Positions 24,716 to 37,013 are shown, counted from the stretch's first letter. The stretch is DNA of 64,000 nt from Austropuccinia psidii (GCA_023105745.1 JALGQZ010000004.1:62923112-62987111), one strand, 5' to 3'. The notes: generated by a model not told the origin, from the letters alone. A program made the numbers and translations.

Positions 24716-26869
24716 TGTGAGCCTGTGAGGTATGTATAACATACCCATAAGGCCACAAATGATTTTATAAACAGATAATTTTGTCTTAAATGGACTTTTT
24801 AGTTGAAATTAAAATAAAAAAAACAAAAAATAAGTATTAATTTTTTTTGGATAAACAAAGTTATAAATATTATGTCATTTTTGGATTCTACACCAAAAAT
24901 GACCTAGGGTACATCCATAAGGTGTTATACCCAAAAACACTTATTTCTTGTGTTATTAGAAGATTTAAGAATCTCACAGTACTAATGTAACTTTTTTAAC
25001 ATTTTTTTAAAATTGTTAAATTTAAGCTTAAATAAGCTTAAATTTAAAGTTGCATAAGGTTAATGCAAACTTACCAAAATTTTAGTTAAACTTGAGGTGT
25101 GGTGTATATTTACTGAATTGGCTAAGTATTTTCCATACAGAATGTAAATCCTGCGTGAGCTAAATTTAAAAGGGCTTAAAGCCATGTTATGGCTTTAAAT
25201 AAATAAAAGGGAAAAATCCACTCAAAAAGGTGGTACAAAGGAAAAAGACCAAATAGAGCTGGGGTACCCAACTTTTTGGATCTGCAATGATTCAATTAAG
25301 GTTTTCCACCTGTATTGGAGGATTTTCAACCTTATTTAAACTTTAAGATTAGACTTTGATCCACCCTTAGGGTTTAAACTGGTTTTATCCCAATTTGGAC
25401 AGGAATTTCAAGCTGCCAAAGGGTAAATCCCAATATGCAGGCTTGAAATCAAGGTTTTAAGAACTGTCAAAGCTTAATCAAGCTTAAAAACCTTAAATAA
25501 GCTTAAAACTTTAAAGTTACAAGCATTAAAACCTTATCAAAAGCTAAGGTTTGGTGTGTATTGCTATTTTATGTGGAAAAATAGCAATAACTTCAAAAAT
25601 TGTTTAAAAATACAATTCTTAATGGATTTGCTTGGAAATTTCACACAGCTTAGAATTTAATATTATCTACATATAAATTAAATTCTAAGTATCTCTTATA
25701 GATAAATTTCCTGGGTAATTAGCCTGGAAATTTACTTTTTCAATTAAGCTCAAACAAAATTATGATTTCTTTAGAAATTAATTAAAAATTGATTTTAAGA
25801 GATTTCTGCTTGAAACTCTATTTTTAAGTTGTTCATGTGATGAACTTTAATATAAGTAGGTTTATTTATATTGAAAACTTAAAATAATTAGTTTAAAAAG
25901 AATAACACTGGTAACTTTGAATTGGAATTAAAAACAAGTTGCCTTAAGTTAAGAACTTTGTTTTTAAGAATGGTTTTTCAGTTTTGACCTGAGCACGCCC
26001 TCTATATTCATTTTGAATCATGAGAGCTGCTCTGAAGACATAAAAAGAGTCTTTTCATCACTGTGTTTGTCCATCATTCATTTATCAATCCAATCATATT
26101 AGAAATTTAAACAGGTAAAGTTTTATTATTTATAAAATCTTATTATTAAAGTAATTCTTAAGCTATTTTATTCTTTATTAATTGTAAATTAAAGAATTGA
26201 AATTATAGAATTCAGATTATTGTTGTAATCATCAATAATATATTTTATATTATAAAATTATCATCTTAAATATCTTTTAAAATCCACAAATTCCTCTTAA
26301 AAACTCTTTAATATTAAATTTTATTATAAAAAGCTGTTTTATCTTTAAAATTATTGATTTTAGGCGTGTTTTTAACTTATAATCATTATTTAATATAGTA
26401 ACTGTTGTTGTTGTTTGACTTGTTGTATTAAATAAATATTATAAGTAAGTTTTCTCTAAAAGGTCTATATTGTTTTTATCTAGTATTAGTTTTTTTATAT
26501 AGAATTTTTATTCTATAAGAATCATTTCTGCATAGTGTGTGTTATAGTTCTTTTATAAATAATATTTATATTATTTATAAGTGGTTCATATTCATATTTC
26601 CACGTGTAATTGTCTCATTAAGAGCTTTACACTTCTTATTGTCATCACTGTCAGTGACTATAACAATAACAGAATAATTATAATTTATTATAATTATTAT
26701 TATACTTTTATAATAATATTTAAATTTATTTTTTTATATAATCATTTTTAATAATTATATTTAAATTTGTGGTTATAATATTTTGTTATATTATATATTT
26801 CTACTGAGGACAGTCATAGTACTCTTGATTTTGCTACTATTATCAAGAGTTTCATAGACAAACCTTACA
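24716..26869 (+). repeat. Element C 5' LTR
   Basis: 2154 bp, starting TGTGAGCCTGTGAGGTATG and ending AGACAAACCTTACA. It is nearly identical by eye to the 3' LTR at 33463-35598 apart from small indels. A TATA-like ATAAAAAGAG occurs at 26040-26049. Possible splice donors follow at 26115 (AACAG|GTAAAG) and 26445 (ATAA|GTAAGT). I saw no ATG between the TATA-like box and these donors, as expected for a leader. Confidence 0.92.
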
Positions 26870-26871
26870 TT

Positions 26872-26889
26872 TGGGGGCCTGGCCGTGAT
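26872..26889 (+). other. Primer-binding site, tRNA-Pro-like
   Basis: TGGGGGCCTGGCCGTGAT begins 2 nt after the 5' LTR. The first eight bases are complementary to a tRNA 3' end ...GGCCCCCA. A C discriminator before CCA is a eukaryotic tRNA-Pro feature, and murine leukaemia virus also primes with tRNA-Pro (site TGGGGGCTCG...). Elements A and B have the same site. The tRNA assignment is inference. Confidence 0.7.
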
Positions 26890-27406
26890 TTTAAACCAAT
26901 TTTTGGGGCATAAATCATATTCTAGACCTTCTTACTATTTTTTGACATAAAATTGCCATGTTTGTATTAATATTGGCTTTTTTGGGACTTATCCCTTATA
27001 AATAATCTTTATAGTATTGATAAAGGTATTTTTTCTTAAGAATATTGTTTGAAACAATATACTATTGAGTGACTTGGAATGAATTTCTTTTTGTCTAACT
27101 AGTGGCTTTTCCACATCACAGACTTGAAATTTATTCTTTCAGTTATTCTAGTATAAAGTGAATAATAATACAATCTTGATTAATTAACTTGTTAATTGCA
27201 TAATTATTATTTCTTTAAAGAAAATAATAAATCAAATAGAAAATCTTTACTAAAAACATTTTTTTTTCTTTTATCTTAGACATTTTTTCTTTATTTTTGA
27301 TGTAATTTTCCATAAAATTACATTAAAACAACTTTATTTAATAAGTTGAGTTTATAAGTTATTTTTATTATTTGATAAAATAACTTATATTTTTAATTTT
27401 CTCTAG

Positions 27407-27570
27407 TGTCTTCCATCAGAGAAAATTCTTCAGACTCTGAAGCCTCAGAGTCCAGTATTGAAATTCAAACCAGCCCACCACCAAGGGGTTTGATAACCAA
27501 AGAGCCCATTAAAGGTCCTGCAGGTGAATTCAATTCAATTTTACTCTATTTCTTATTAAAATTGACTTGA
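27407..27570 (+). other. Element C leader open frame, no AUG of its own
   Basis: It follows a strong splice acceptor (TTTTCTCTAG|TGTCTTCC, AG at 27405-27406). The frame NTG-TCT-TCC is open for about 54 codons, is Ser/Glu/Pro rich, contains no ATG, and ends with TGA at 27568-27570. That is one base before the ORF1 ATG at 27572. If an upstream exon ending in A were joined here, the junction would create an ATG. Otherwise it is an AUG-free leader. Elements A and B have the same arrangement. Confidence 0.4.
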
Positions 27571-27571
27571 A

Positions 27572-28338
27572 ATGACTCCTACTAGAAGTGGAAGTAACTA
27601 CTCCATCCAATCAAATGGATCTGGATCAGGACATTCCAGCCACAAACCAAAAAGGCAAGAATGTCTTCCCAGAGGAGAGGCACAAGTGGAGGATGCCAGA
27701 ACTTCCACCAGTTCCCAAAGGTTAGCCAGCACCTTTAAACCTCTTATTGAGAGTCCAGAAGCTGACATAACTGCTATTGCTGTTAGACCTGAACCATTTC
27801 CAACAGGCAGCTGTGGAAATTTATCAATCTCAATGGAAAACTGGTTCTTGGCGTCAAAACAACAAGAGTGGGAACTTCTCCCAAGTCTTTGGATAGGCAC
27901 CATGAACTCTTATCTTCAATTAAAGAAGATCATGGGACCAGAAAAGACAGAAGATCCTCTGATGGGTTGGACACCCATGTCTGTCAAAGGACATGTCCAA
28001 CAGATAAAAGCTTGGTTGAGAAACCAAAGCATGTTATCAGAGGATCAGAAGAAGAAGCTGGTCCAAGGCAAGGAAACCAGCCCAGTGGAAGCTCCCCAAT
28101 CATCCACCAGAAAAGATCCGCCTCAGCAAGTGCCAAACAAGCCCAAGCAAGCCCCAAAAACCAACCAGAAGGGCAAGCAAAAGGCAAAGCCCAAGTGGAA
28201 CAAGCCTTACCCTCAGAATTACAGAATCCCAAAGAAGGAAAAGACAGCCATGGAAAATGTGTTCAATATGGCAAGAACCTTGATGGAATTCAAAAAAAGG
28301 AGGAGGAAAGATTGAGCCAATCTTTCCTAAAGAAATAG
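27572..28338 (+). pseudogene. Element C ORF1, unknown function
   Basis: About 247 codons from ATG 27572. The N-terminus (SGSNYSIQSNGSGSG) matches element A. A conserved WELLP...MNS...LKK segment follows around residues 92-120. Then comes a long Lys/Pro/Gln-rich basic linker and the conserved tail YRIP...[15 protein letters not shown]. Relative to element A one base is missing in the A-run at 28292-28298, so the present frame stops at 28313-28315. Undoing that change, the ancestral frame would end at the TAG 28336-28338. The product precedes, and is separate from, the gag-pol frame. No known domain is recognised; the basic linker suggests nucleic-acid binding, which is inference. Confidence 0.6.
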
Positions 28339-31099
28339 ATCTTGTAAGAATTGTAACTAACTTTGAATCTTGTAATAAAGAAATTATGACAAAATTTAAA
28401 ACATTTGATTATGTCCAACAGAAGTTGGGTAATGAGATATTAAAAGTGAAAGAACAACAAAAGACCATTATTGGCCTTGAAAATGTTGATAAAGACAATA
28501 TTGTGTCTTTGACGCAAATTTGTGAAAGACTTGAGTCTAAAGTTACCTTACTCAATCAACCAGATGAGAACTCAATTTCTTTTATAACTAGACAGTTAAG
28601 AGAATTGAAAATACAAGTTCAAAACTTGGAAAATTCTACTGGTCACAATGCAGCTCTTTTTCAAGAACAATTGGAAAAAAGTGATAAAGCAAGACTTGAA
28701 TTGAAAGAAGACATTCAATCAAGTATTAATAATATATCACTAAAAATGAATTGCCAAGGCAATCCACACCAATTCTTGACAGGAATTTTCTTAACTTGAA
28801 TAATGATTTACATCATACAATTTCAAGTCATGATGTGGAAACTGCTTGCAATTTTAAGGAAATTCAAAGATTAGAGGAATGGCCAACCTTCAGTGGTGAA
28901 GGAGAATATAATCATATGGAATTTATGAAAAAAATTGATATGTTCAAAGAAGACTTTAACATACCATATGAATACATAAGTTCCAGATTACACTCATTAT
29001 TTACCAAATCAGCAAAGAAATGGTATTACAAAATGAGACAAGACCATGGTAAACATTCTTGTCCTTGGTGGAAAGAACAAATTATTTCCAAATGGGAAAA
29101 TGATTTCTGGAGATTTAGAATGGAAAATTCTTCTGAAGAAGCCATTTCGAATATTGAAAGGGACAGGCCCATGACTTGGTTTCTTAAACAGAAGGACAGG
29201 TTAACTGCCCTTCATCCTGATATGTCTGAAACAATGTTACATAAAAGGATATTAAGAAAATGTGGTGGTGACCTTGAGCATGCTATAAGAAGCAGATGTA
29301 TTGAGCCTTGCTCTACAGAAGATTATATCAATGCTATGGAGGACATTTCTACTAGAACAAAAATTGGAAGAAATTGGTCAAAAACCCCAATAGACAGCAG
29401 GACTAGTGGGAAACCAATTTCAAAACCAAATAAGCCACATGACAGACCTCCTTTTAAATGTCATAAATGTGGAAGTACATCTCATTTGGCAAACACTTTT
29501 CCAAAAAAGACAAGAGTCAATGAGATAAATGTTGAAAAATTGGAAGACACAAAAGAAACTGATGTATCTTTACATGAAAGTGATTCCGAGCCTTCAGAAG
29601 AAGAAGAAGTATCAGGAGAGCTTGGTATAGAAAATATTAATGTTTCTTTTGAAGTCACTGAGGTACATACTCACTTACCACAGTACAGTGATGAGTGTAT
29701 GGATCTCATACATGTGCAAGATGCCAAAATGCAAAAGACCAAACCTGCCAGAGGTAAAGGTTATACAGCTGGGTCATCTTGTATCACTAATATTGTGATA
29801 AATAACACAGAAGCCAAGATACATCTTGACTCAGGTGCTTTTTACACTTGTGTTGGAAAAGATTATCTTGACAAAGTTTATACCAATTGGCAAGACAAAT
29901 TAATGCCAATTGAAGGTATAACATTCAGCAGTGCTGGCCAAAATATGCACCCCTTGGGTATATTTGAAGCAGCAATCATATTTCCTCATCCTGCAGGAAT
30001 TATAAGATTGAAAGTTGAAATTTTTGTTATGAATAATTGTACTTCACAACAATTTATACTTGGGAATTATTATCTCAATAATTATGGTATTGATATTAAT
30101 AATCATAAAGACAGGTATTTCACTATAGGGGAAAATAAAAGACAAAAATTTGCTTTCCCTCTAGAAAAAAGAGAAATTACTGTCATTAAACAAGTAAAAA
30201 ATGTTAATAAGGAAAGATTTGTGTCAAGTCAATTAATTGAAGCACAAATTAGTCCTGAATTAACACTGGAAATGAAGGAAGAGCTTATTGAAATTTTATT
30301 TCAATACAGGGAAGCCTTTGCTTCAGATAATGAACCACTTGGGGCTATAAAAGGCCATGAGGTGTACATTATGCTTAATGTGGAAAGGCCTCATCCGCCA
30401 CTATTAAGAAGACCAGCTTACCCAGCTAGCCCTAGGGCTAGAGAAGCATTAGAAAATCATATTAATGAACTAATGAAACTGGGAGTTCTTAGAAAAGCTG
30501 GACCCAATGAGGAGGTAGAAGTCACAACACCAGTAATCATTACTTGGCATAATGATAAGTCAAGGATGGTTGGTGATTTTAGAGCACTGAATACCTATAC
30601 TATCCCAGACAGGTATCCAATTCCTAGAATTCATGAGACTTTGACTCAATTATCCAAAGCAAGATTCATTACTTCCATGGATTCCCTAAAAGGCTTTCAC
30701 CAGAATGTTTTGACACCTCATGCTAGAAAATTATTGAGAATAATTGCTCATTGTGGGATTTATGAGTATTTGAGAATGCCTTTTGGTATTAAAAATGCAC
30801 CCTCTCATTACCAAAGAATTATGAATAGTATTTCCCCACATGAATTATCAGAGGGATGGTTAATCATTTATATTGATGACATTATCATTTGTTCAGAAAC
30901 CTGGCAATTACATTTAGAGAGACTTTCATTAGTACTTGAGAAAATTCCACAAGTGAACATGAAAATTTCTCTTAAAAAATGTAATTTTGGGTTTCATGAG
31001 TTAAAAGCTCTAGGACATGTAGTCTCAGGACTAAGCCTTGGTGTTGATAAGAACAAAGTGGCTGCAGTTTTACTGAAACAAATGCCCCAGAACAAATAA
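28284..31099 (+). pseudogene. Element C ORF2 part 1: coiled coil, gag, protease, RT
   Basis: The frame opens at 28284, overlapping the end of ORF1 in the -1 frame of its ancestral reading, and has no early ATG before 28386. The first 130 codons are coiled-coil-like. A frameshift near 28750-28799 moves to the frame of 28751-31099. There follow gag (LEEWPTFSGEGEYNHM) and a zinc knuckle CHKCGSTSHLANTF whose final Cys is Phe. Next come an aspartic protease with LDSGAFYTCVG and the RT with [20 protein letters not shown] and YIDD at 30869-30880. The block ends at a TAA (31097-31099) where element A has a Lys codon (AAA), a single-base change. Confidence 0.85.
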
Positions 31100-31102
31100 G
31101 AA

Positions 31103-33325
31103 ATGATTTCTTTCTTAGGGTTTGCCAGTTATTACAGGCAACACCTTAAAGATTTTGCAATTCATGCCAGATCATTATACAGAATTTGTGATCAACAAAC
31201 TGTTTTTCAAATGACACAGGAGAGAATTAAAGAATATGATAAAATCAAGTATGCCTTGACCAATGCACCATTATTACTGATGCCAGACTGGAAACTTCCT
31301 TTCAAGCTGTATATTGATGCATGTGGTGAAGGGTTAGGAGCTGCTCTTCAGCAAGTTCAAATTGTCAATGACAAACCTTATGAAGGTCCAATTTGTTTTA
31401 TTTCAAGACAAATTAAACCTACTGAGGCCAGATATGGAGCTAGCCAAATGGAGTGCCTTTTCCTTGTTTGGGCTTTGGAAAAACTTTATTACTATCTTGA
31501 TGGTAGTGTGTTTGAAGTAATTACTGATTGTAATGCAGTAAAATCACTTCTTAACATGAAAACTCCAAGCAGACACATGTTAAGATGGCAGATTGCTATA
31601 CAGGAGTATAGAGGCAATATGACCCTAGTACATAAAGCTGGAAATATTCACAAGAATGCTGATGGCTTAAGTAGATGGGCATTATTCAATACACCTGAAA
31701 ATCCTGCCTATGTTCCTACAAGTGCAGAACCTCAAATCCCAATTGAAGGAATTAACATCACAAATGTGGGAACAGAATTCTTTGAGGAAGTTATAGAAAG
31801 CTATAAGCAAGATAAAAATTGCCATATACTTACTGCTCTACTTGACAAATATTGCAAAGATGCAGCATTGGCTAATTTTCTGGATGATATTTGGAAAACA
31901 TCTTATGATAATGGAAGATTCCATTTGTTTGATGGTATACTATATCATAGATCTAAACACACATGTGTCATGGTCCTATGTAGTAGAATGTTGATTAACA
32001 CAATACTACTAGAATGCCATGATAACATTTATTCTGGACATCTGTCTGAAGACAGAACAATGGAAAGAATTAAGACATGTGTCTGGTGGCCATCTTGGAG
32101 AGAAGATGTCATTGAGTACTGTCATAGTTGTGATAGATGCCAAAAAGCCAATAAAGCTACTGGTAAAAGATTTGGTCTGATGATCCATATCCAAGAACTA
32201 AGTACCCCATGGGAAGTGGTTCACATGGATTGGGTAACTGCATTACCACCTGGAGGTGATAAAGGTTACAATGCATGTCTTGTTATTGTAGACAGATATA
32301 GCAAAACACCAATCTTTTTACCATGTAATAAAGATGACACAGCTATGGATACAGCTCTTTTGATCTGAAATAGAGTAATATCCCATATTGGTCTCTTTAA
32401 AAACATCATTAGTGACAGAGACCCAAAATTTACATCAGCCTTATGGACTAATTTACATAAGCTTTTGGGTACAAAATTATCATTCTCAACAGCATACCAT
32501 CCACAAACAGATGGGTTGGCAGAAAGAATGATTCAAACCCTTGAGGACATGATCAGAAGATTTTGTGCTTATGGCCTGGAGCTTAAAGATTCTGATGGCT
32601 TTACCCATGATTGGTGTACTCTTATACCAGCCTTGGAATTAGCCTACAAGACCTCCATCCATGCTTCAACAGGCAAGACCCCTGCAATGTTGGAAAAAGG
32701 ATGGAACCCCAAACTTCCAATTGATACTTTGAAGAAGGATCTGGTTGACATTCATCCAACTGCTTCAAGCTTTAAGCTATTGCTTGATAAAGGGAGACAT
32801 CATGCAAATTAAAGCATTAATGATGCCTTTGAATATGCTAAGCAGAAATGGGATAAAAGTCATAAAACCCCAGAATTCAAAGTAGGGGACTTAATACTAG
32901 TTTCAACCTTGAGCTTTAATAATATTAAGGGTCCAAAGAAATTGAAAGATTCCTTTGCAGGACCATTTATTATTAAAGCCCTTCATGGTACAAATGCAGT
33001 ACAAGTAAAACTGTCAGGAGAACTGCAAAATAAACTTCCAACTTTCCCTGTCAGTCTAGTAAAGCATTACACTTCAAGTGATAAGGAATTATTTCCTTTA
33101 ACAAATGAAACACCCTTAGAAGTAACCCCACTAGATCTAAGTGAGGAGAAAAAGGTACTAAAAGTCTTCAAAGAAAGAAGACTTAGGGGAAAAAATGAAA
33201 GAGAATACTTAGTCAGGTATAAAAATCCACAACATGAAGATGAATGGATTGTAGAAAGCAAAATACTTGATTCCCAAAAGTTTCTCAGAAGATTCAGACA
33301 TGAGAGAAGACCAATTGCTCAATAA
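31103..33325 (+). pseudogene. Element C ORF2 part 2: RNase H, integrase, chromodomain
   Basis: The same frame continues after the TAA at 31097. RNase H has [21 protein letters not shown] and KNADGLSRW, all four acidic positions kept. Integrase has the HHCC region ([20 protein letters not shown]) and a catalytic core with [18 protein letters not shown] and [13 protein letters not shown]. Two more nonsense codons interrupt it: TGA at 32366-32368 (Trp in element A) and TAA at 32810-32812 (Arg in element A). The final block, 32909-33325, ends in a chromodomain-like segment ([19 protein letters not shown]...DEW). The catalytic residues are intact, so repair-free expression would need readthrough or help from other copies. 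Confidence 0.88.
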
Positions 33326-33450
33326 AAAGTTTGAATTGTGTGCTTTACGTACTTAAAAGTATAAGTAGAGAGGTTGGACAGTGGATTATACCCCCCCTAA
33401 AATAGCTTGGGGGTAAACTACAAAAGAAAAATTGTGGTACAATTTTTTTT

Positions 33451-33462
33451 GGTGGTAGGGAA
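33451..33462 (+). other. Element C polypurine tract
   Basis: GGTGGTAGGGAA directly abuts the 3' LTR, preceded by a T-run. The same sequence abuts the 3' LTR of element A, and a related AGGGGGAGGGAA that of element B. It would prime plus-strand DNA synthesis. Confidence 0.75.
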
Positions 33463-35598
33463 TGTGAGCCTGTGAGGTATGTATAACATACCCATAAGGC
33501 CATAAATGATTTTATAAACAGAATTTTTAGTTGAAATTAAAATAAAAAATAACAAAAAAGAAGTATAGATTTTTTTTGGATAAACAAAGCTATAAATATT
33601 ATGTCATTTTTGGATTCTACACCAAAAATGACCTAGGGTACATCCATAAGGTGTTATACCCAAAAACACTTATTTCTTGTGTTATTAGAAGATTTAAGAA
33701 TCTCACAGTACTAATGTAGCTTTTTTAACATTTTTTTAAAATTGTTAAATTTAAGCTTAAATAAGCTTAAATTTAAAGTTGCATAAGGTTAATGCAAACT
33801 TACCAAAATTTTAGTTAAAGTTGAGGTGTGGTGTATATTTACTGAATTGGCTAAGTATTTTCCATACAGAATGTAAATCCTGCGTGAGCTCAATTTAAAA
33901 GGGTTTAAAGCCATGTTATGGCTTTAAATAAATAAAAGGGCAAAATCCACACAAAAAGGTGGGACAAAGGAAAAAGACCAAATAGAGCTGGGGTACCCAA
34001 CTTTTTGGATCTGAAATGATTCAATTAAGGTTGTCCACCTGTATTGGAGGATTTTTAACCTTATTTAAACTTTAAGATTAGACTTTGATCCAACCTTAAG
34101 GTTTAAACTGGTTTTATCCCAATTTGGACAGGAATTTCAAGCTGCCAAAGGGTAAATCCCAATATGCAGGGTTGAAATCAAGGTTTTAAGAACTGTCAAA
34201 GCTTAATCAATTTGAAACTTTAAAGTTACAAGCATTAAAACCTTATCAAAAGCTAAGGTTTGGTGTTTATTGCTATTTTATGTGGAAAAATAGCAATAAC
34301 TTCAAAAATTCATTAAAAATCCAATTCTTAATGGATTTGCTTGAAAATTTTACACATCTTAGAATTTAATATTATAGAAATATAAATTGAATTCTAAGTA
34401 TCTTTTATAAATAAATTTCCTGGGTAATTAGCCTGGAAATTTACTTTTTTAATTAAGCTCAAAGAAAATTATGATTTCTTTAGAAATTAATTAAAAATTG
34501 AGTTTAAGAGATTTCTTCTTGAAACTCTATTTTTATTTTGTTCATGTGATGAACTTTAATATAAATAAGATTATTTATATTTAAAACTTAAAATAATTAG
34601 TTTAAATGAGGATTAAAGTTACATGGAGTTAAGAATAACACTGGTAACTTTAAATTGGAATTAAAAACAAGTTGCCTTAAGTTAAGAGCTTTGTTTTTAA
34701 GCATGGTTTTTCAGTTTTGACCTGAGCACGCCCTCTATATTCATTTTGAATCATGAGAGCTTCTCTGAAGACATAAAAAGAGTCTTTTCATCACTGTTTT
34801 TGTCCATCATTCATTTATCAATCCAATCATATTAGAAATTTAAACAGGTAAAGTTTTATTATTTATAAAATCTTATTATTATAGTAATTCTCAAGCTATT
34901 TTATTCTTTATTAATTGTAAATTAAAGAATTGAAATTATAGAATTCAGATTATTGTTGTAATCATCTATAATATATTTTACATTATAAAATTATCATCTT
35001 AAATATCTTTTAAAATCCACAAATTCCTCTTAAAAACTCTTTAATCTTAAATTTTATTATAAATAGTTGTTTTATCTTTAAAATCATTGATTTTAGGTGT
35101 GTTTTTAACTTATAATCATTATTTAATATAATAACTGTTGTTGTTTGACTTGTTGTATTAAATAAATATTATAAGTAAGTTTTCTTTAAAAGTTCTATAT
35201 CTTTTTTATCTAGTATTAGTTTTTTTATATAGAATTTTTATTCTATAAGAATTATTTCTGCACAGTGTGTGTTATAATTCTTTTATAAATAATATTTATA
35301 TTATTTATAAGTGGTTAATATTCATATTTCCACGTGTAATTGTCTCATTAACAGCTTTACACTTCTTATTGTTATAACTGTCAGTGACTATAACAATAAT
35401 AGAATAATTATAATTTATCATAATTATTATTATATTTTTATAATAATATTTAAATTTTTTTTTTATATAATTATTTTTAATAATTATATTTAAATTTGTG
35501 GTTATAATATTTTGTTATATTATATATTTCTACTGAGGACAGTCATAGTACTCTTGATTTTGCTACTATTATCAAGAGTTTCATAGACAAACCTTACA
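33463..35598 (+). repeat. Element C 3' LTR
   Basis: 2136 bp, same ends as the 5' LTR (TGTGAGCCTGTGAGG to AACCTTACA). It is followed by the target-site duplication CTTAT. Small differences from the 5' copy include an indel near 33520 and one near 34207. Open frames inside (for example 35311-35493) are AT-rich LTR sequence. Confidence 0.92.
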
Positions 35599-35603
35599 CT
35601 TAT

Positions 35604-36570
35604 TATCTTCTTTGATAACATGTATGGCTAGTTTTATTTTTGTTTCAATTATTTAATCAATATTGAATCTAGAATATCTTTCTGTTAAGTCTTTAATAAT
35701 GGCGGATTGTTCATTTAACTCATTTCCAAATGAATTGTCATTATTAGAAGTTTTAATTGTTCTTGAAACTTTTTTGAAACACATAAGTGTCTCATTTATC
35801 TGGCTCAGACTTAAATTATTTGTTTTAAGATTGTTACGAATTGATGAATTTTTATCAGAAGTATGACTTTTCACATCATTTATAGCTATGTAAAATTTTG
35901 TAATGCCATGAATAATATCAGAAATCATTTCAGGTATTTTAGTCCAGCTGCCTCCTTTTTCTGTAATTCCATCATTGTTCTGCCCATCTGAAATACATTT
36001 TCCATTTAATCCTGCTGAATATTTGGGATTCTGTATCCCAGGCTGTAAGCTTTTGTATCTGGTGCTTTTCTTTTGCCCTTTCTCTGATCTTGTGGCTTCT
36101 TCAAATTGGAATTGCTTCTTCTTCCTGCTTGGGCTGTTTTTGGCACTTCTTGGGTGGTGGATGCTTGTTTTTCCTCCATTCTGTTGTTAAACACATCATG
36201 TTTTTCCTTTCCATAAATTGATTCCAATTCAATCGCTGGGATGGACCAGGAATTTTCTCACAGTCAGGTAATAATTCATGCAGTTTTTCCACAGATATGC
36301 AAGGATCTGGTACCCTTTGTGCTGCAATTCATTGTTGTATGCCTTCTGGCTGGCTTTATAAATTTCCACTGAGGCTTCTTGTGGTGGTGTCAGCTCTGTT
36401 TGAAGGTAAAAAAGTATTATCAGACTCAGAATGGCATAATTTGTCAGTTTGAGATTCATTCACTGACCCTTTTCCTTCTTTAACTTATTGGCTTCTGCCA
36501 GAATAATGTCTATAACCTTTTTGGGAGCTGCTTGCATGGTTATAGCTGGCTCCCTATCTGGTTGAATGCA
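35604..36570 (-). pseudogene. Element B ORF1 and start of ORF2, cut off by element C
   Basis: This is the 5' coding part of element B, separated from the rest by element C. On the minus strand ATG 36535 starts an ORF1-like frame (MQAAPKKVIDIILAEAN) that soon breaks. Later fragments match ORF1 of A and C: a Tyr/Lys-rich helix (IYKASQKAYNNELQHKGYQ), a basic linker, and YRIP followed by MENVFQMGRTMMEL. The overlapping frame 35653-35960 begins ORF2 with a coiled-coil-like stretch. At least three stops or shifts are present. Confidence 0.7.
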
Positions 36571-36621
36571 TAATTATAATTAAAAAGGCTTAAAAATAGT
36601 AATTTTGTGTCAAAAAAATTA

Positions 36622-36821
36622 CTATTGGCCCAAATTCTTTTCCTTCTGAAGGGTATTACTTATGTCCAAGCTAACTAATTCACAAAAAATTGGCTCTGGT
36701 TGGTTCTTCAGAGCTATAATAGCTGTGCTATTATAGTCACAATTGGCAGTACTGGCAGGAATAATGCCAGTAACCTTTGATGCAGTTTCAATATTTTCTT
36801 GTCTTACCATGTTTTCAGACA
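36622..36821 (-). other. Element B leader open frame
   Basis: It begins right after a splice-acceptor consensus (GATTCTAG|TGTCTG, AG at 36822-36823 on the minus strand). The frame NTG-TCT-GAA continues openly for about 66 codons to a TAG. It occupies the same position as the leader frames of elements A and C but has little sequence in common with them. An internal ATG occurs four codons in. Confidence 0.35.
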
Positions 36822-36995
36822 CTAGAATCAATGAATAAAGAAATTAATCAAGTAAAAAAAAAATTTTAAAAGAGAAATGAAAAAAATAAAGCCTCACTTG
36901 TAATATGAAAGGTTTTATTTTTATGGATTTTTTAAATTTTTCAATATAAGAAAAATGATTCAAAAAGAGTAAAAAAGAAATTTCACAGGTAAAAT

Positions 36996-37013
36996 ATCAT
37001 GGCTGAGCCCCCA
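36996..37013 (-). other. Element B primer-binding site, tRNA-Pro-like
   Basis: Minus-strand TGGGGGCTCAGCCATGAT, 2 nt from the LTR boundary at 37016. It agrees with the tRNA-Pro site known from murine leukaemia virus over the first nine bases (TGGGGGCTC). It places the element B 5' LTR on the right-hand side. Confidence 0.7.

Larger units (their letters stand above)
24716..35598 (+). mobile_element. Gypsy element C, full length, nested in B
   Basis: A 10,883-bp LTR retrotransposon on the plus strand with 2.1-kb LTRs, primer-binding site, leader, ORF1, gag-pol and polypurine tract all present. A perfect target-site duplication CTTAT lies at 24711-24715 and 35599-35603. It lies inside the gag region of element B, whose reading resumes at 35604. 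Coding capacity is broken by three nonsense codons and at least two frameshifts in the ORFs, so this copy is not autonomous. Confidence 0.95.

Noticed and set aside
27524..27582. A second short intron (CCTGCAG|GTGAAT to CCTACTAG) joining the leader frame to ORF1 in element C, with a parallel in element A (GAAG|GTGAGC to CTACCAG)
   Set aside because: Both would delete the conserved ORF1 ATG and in both cases the joined phase is wrong, so the ORF1 frame would not be entered.
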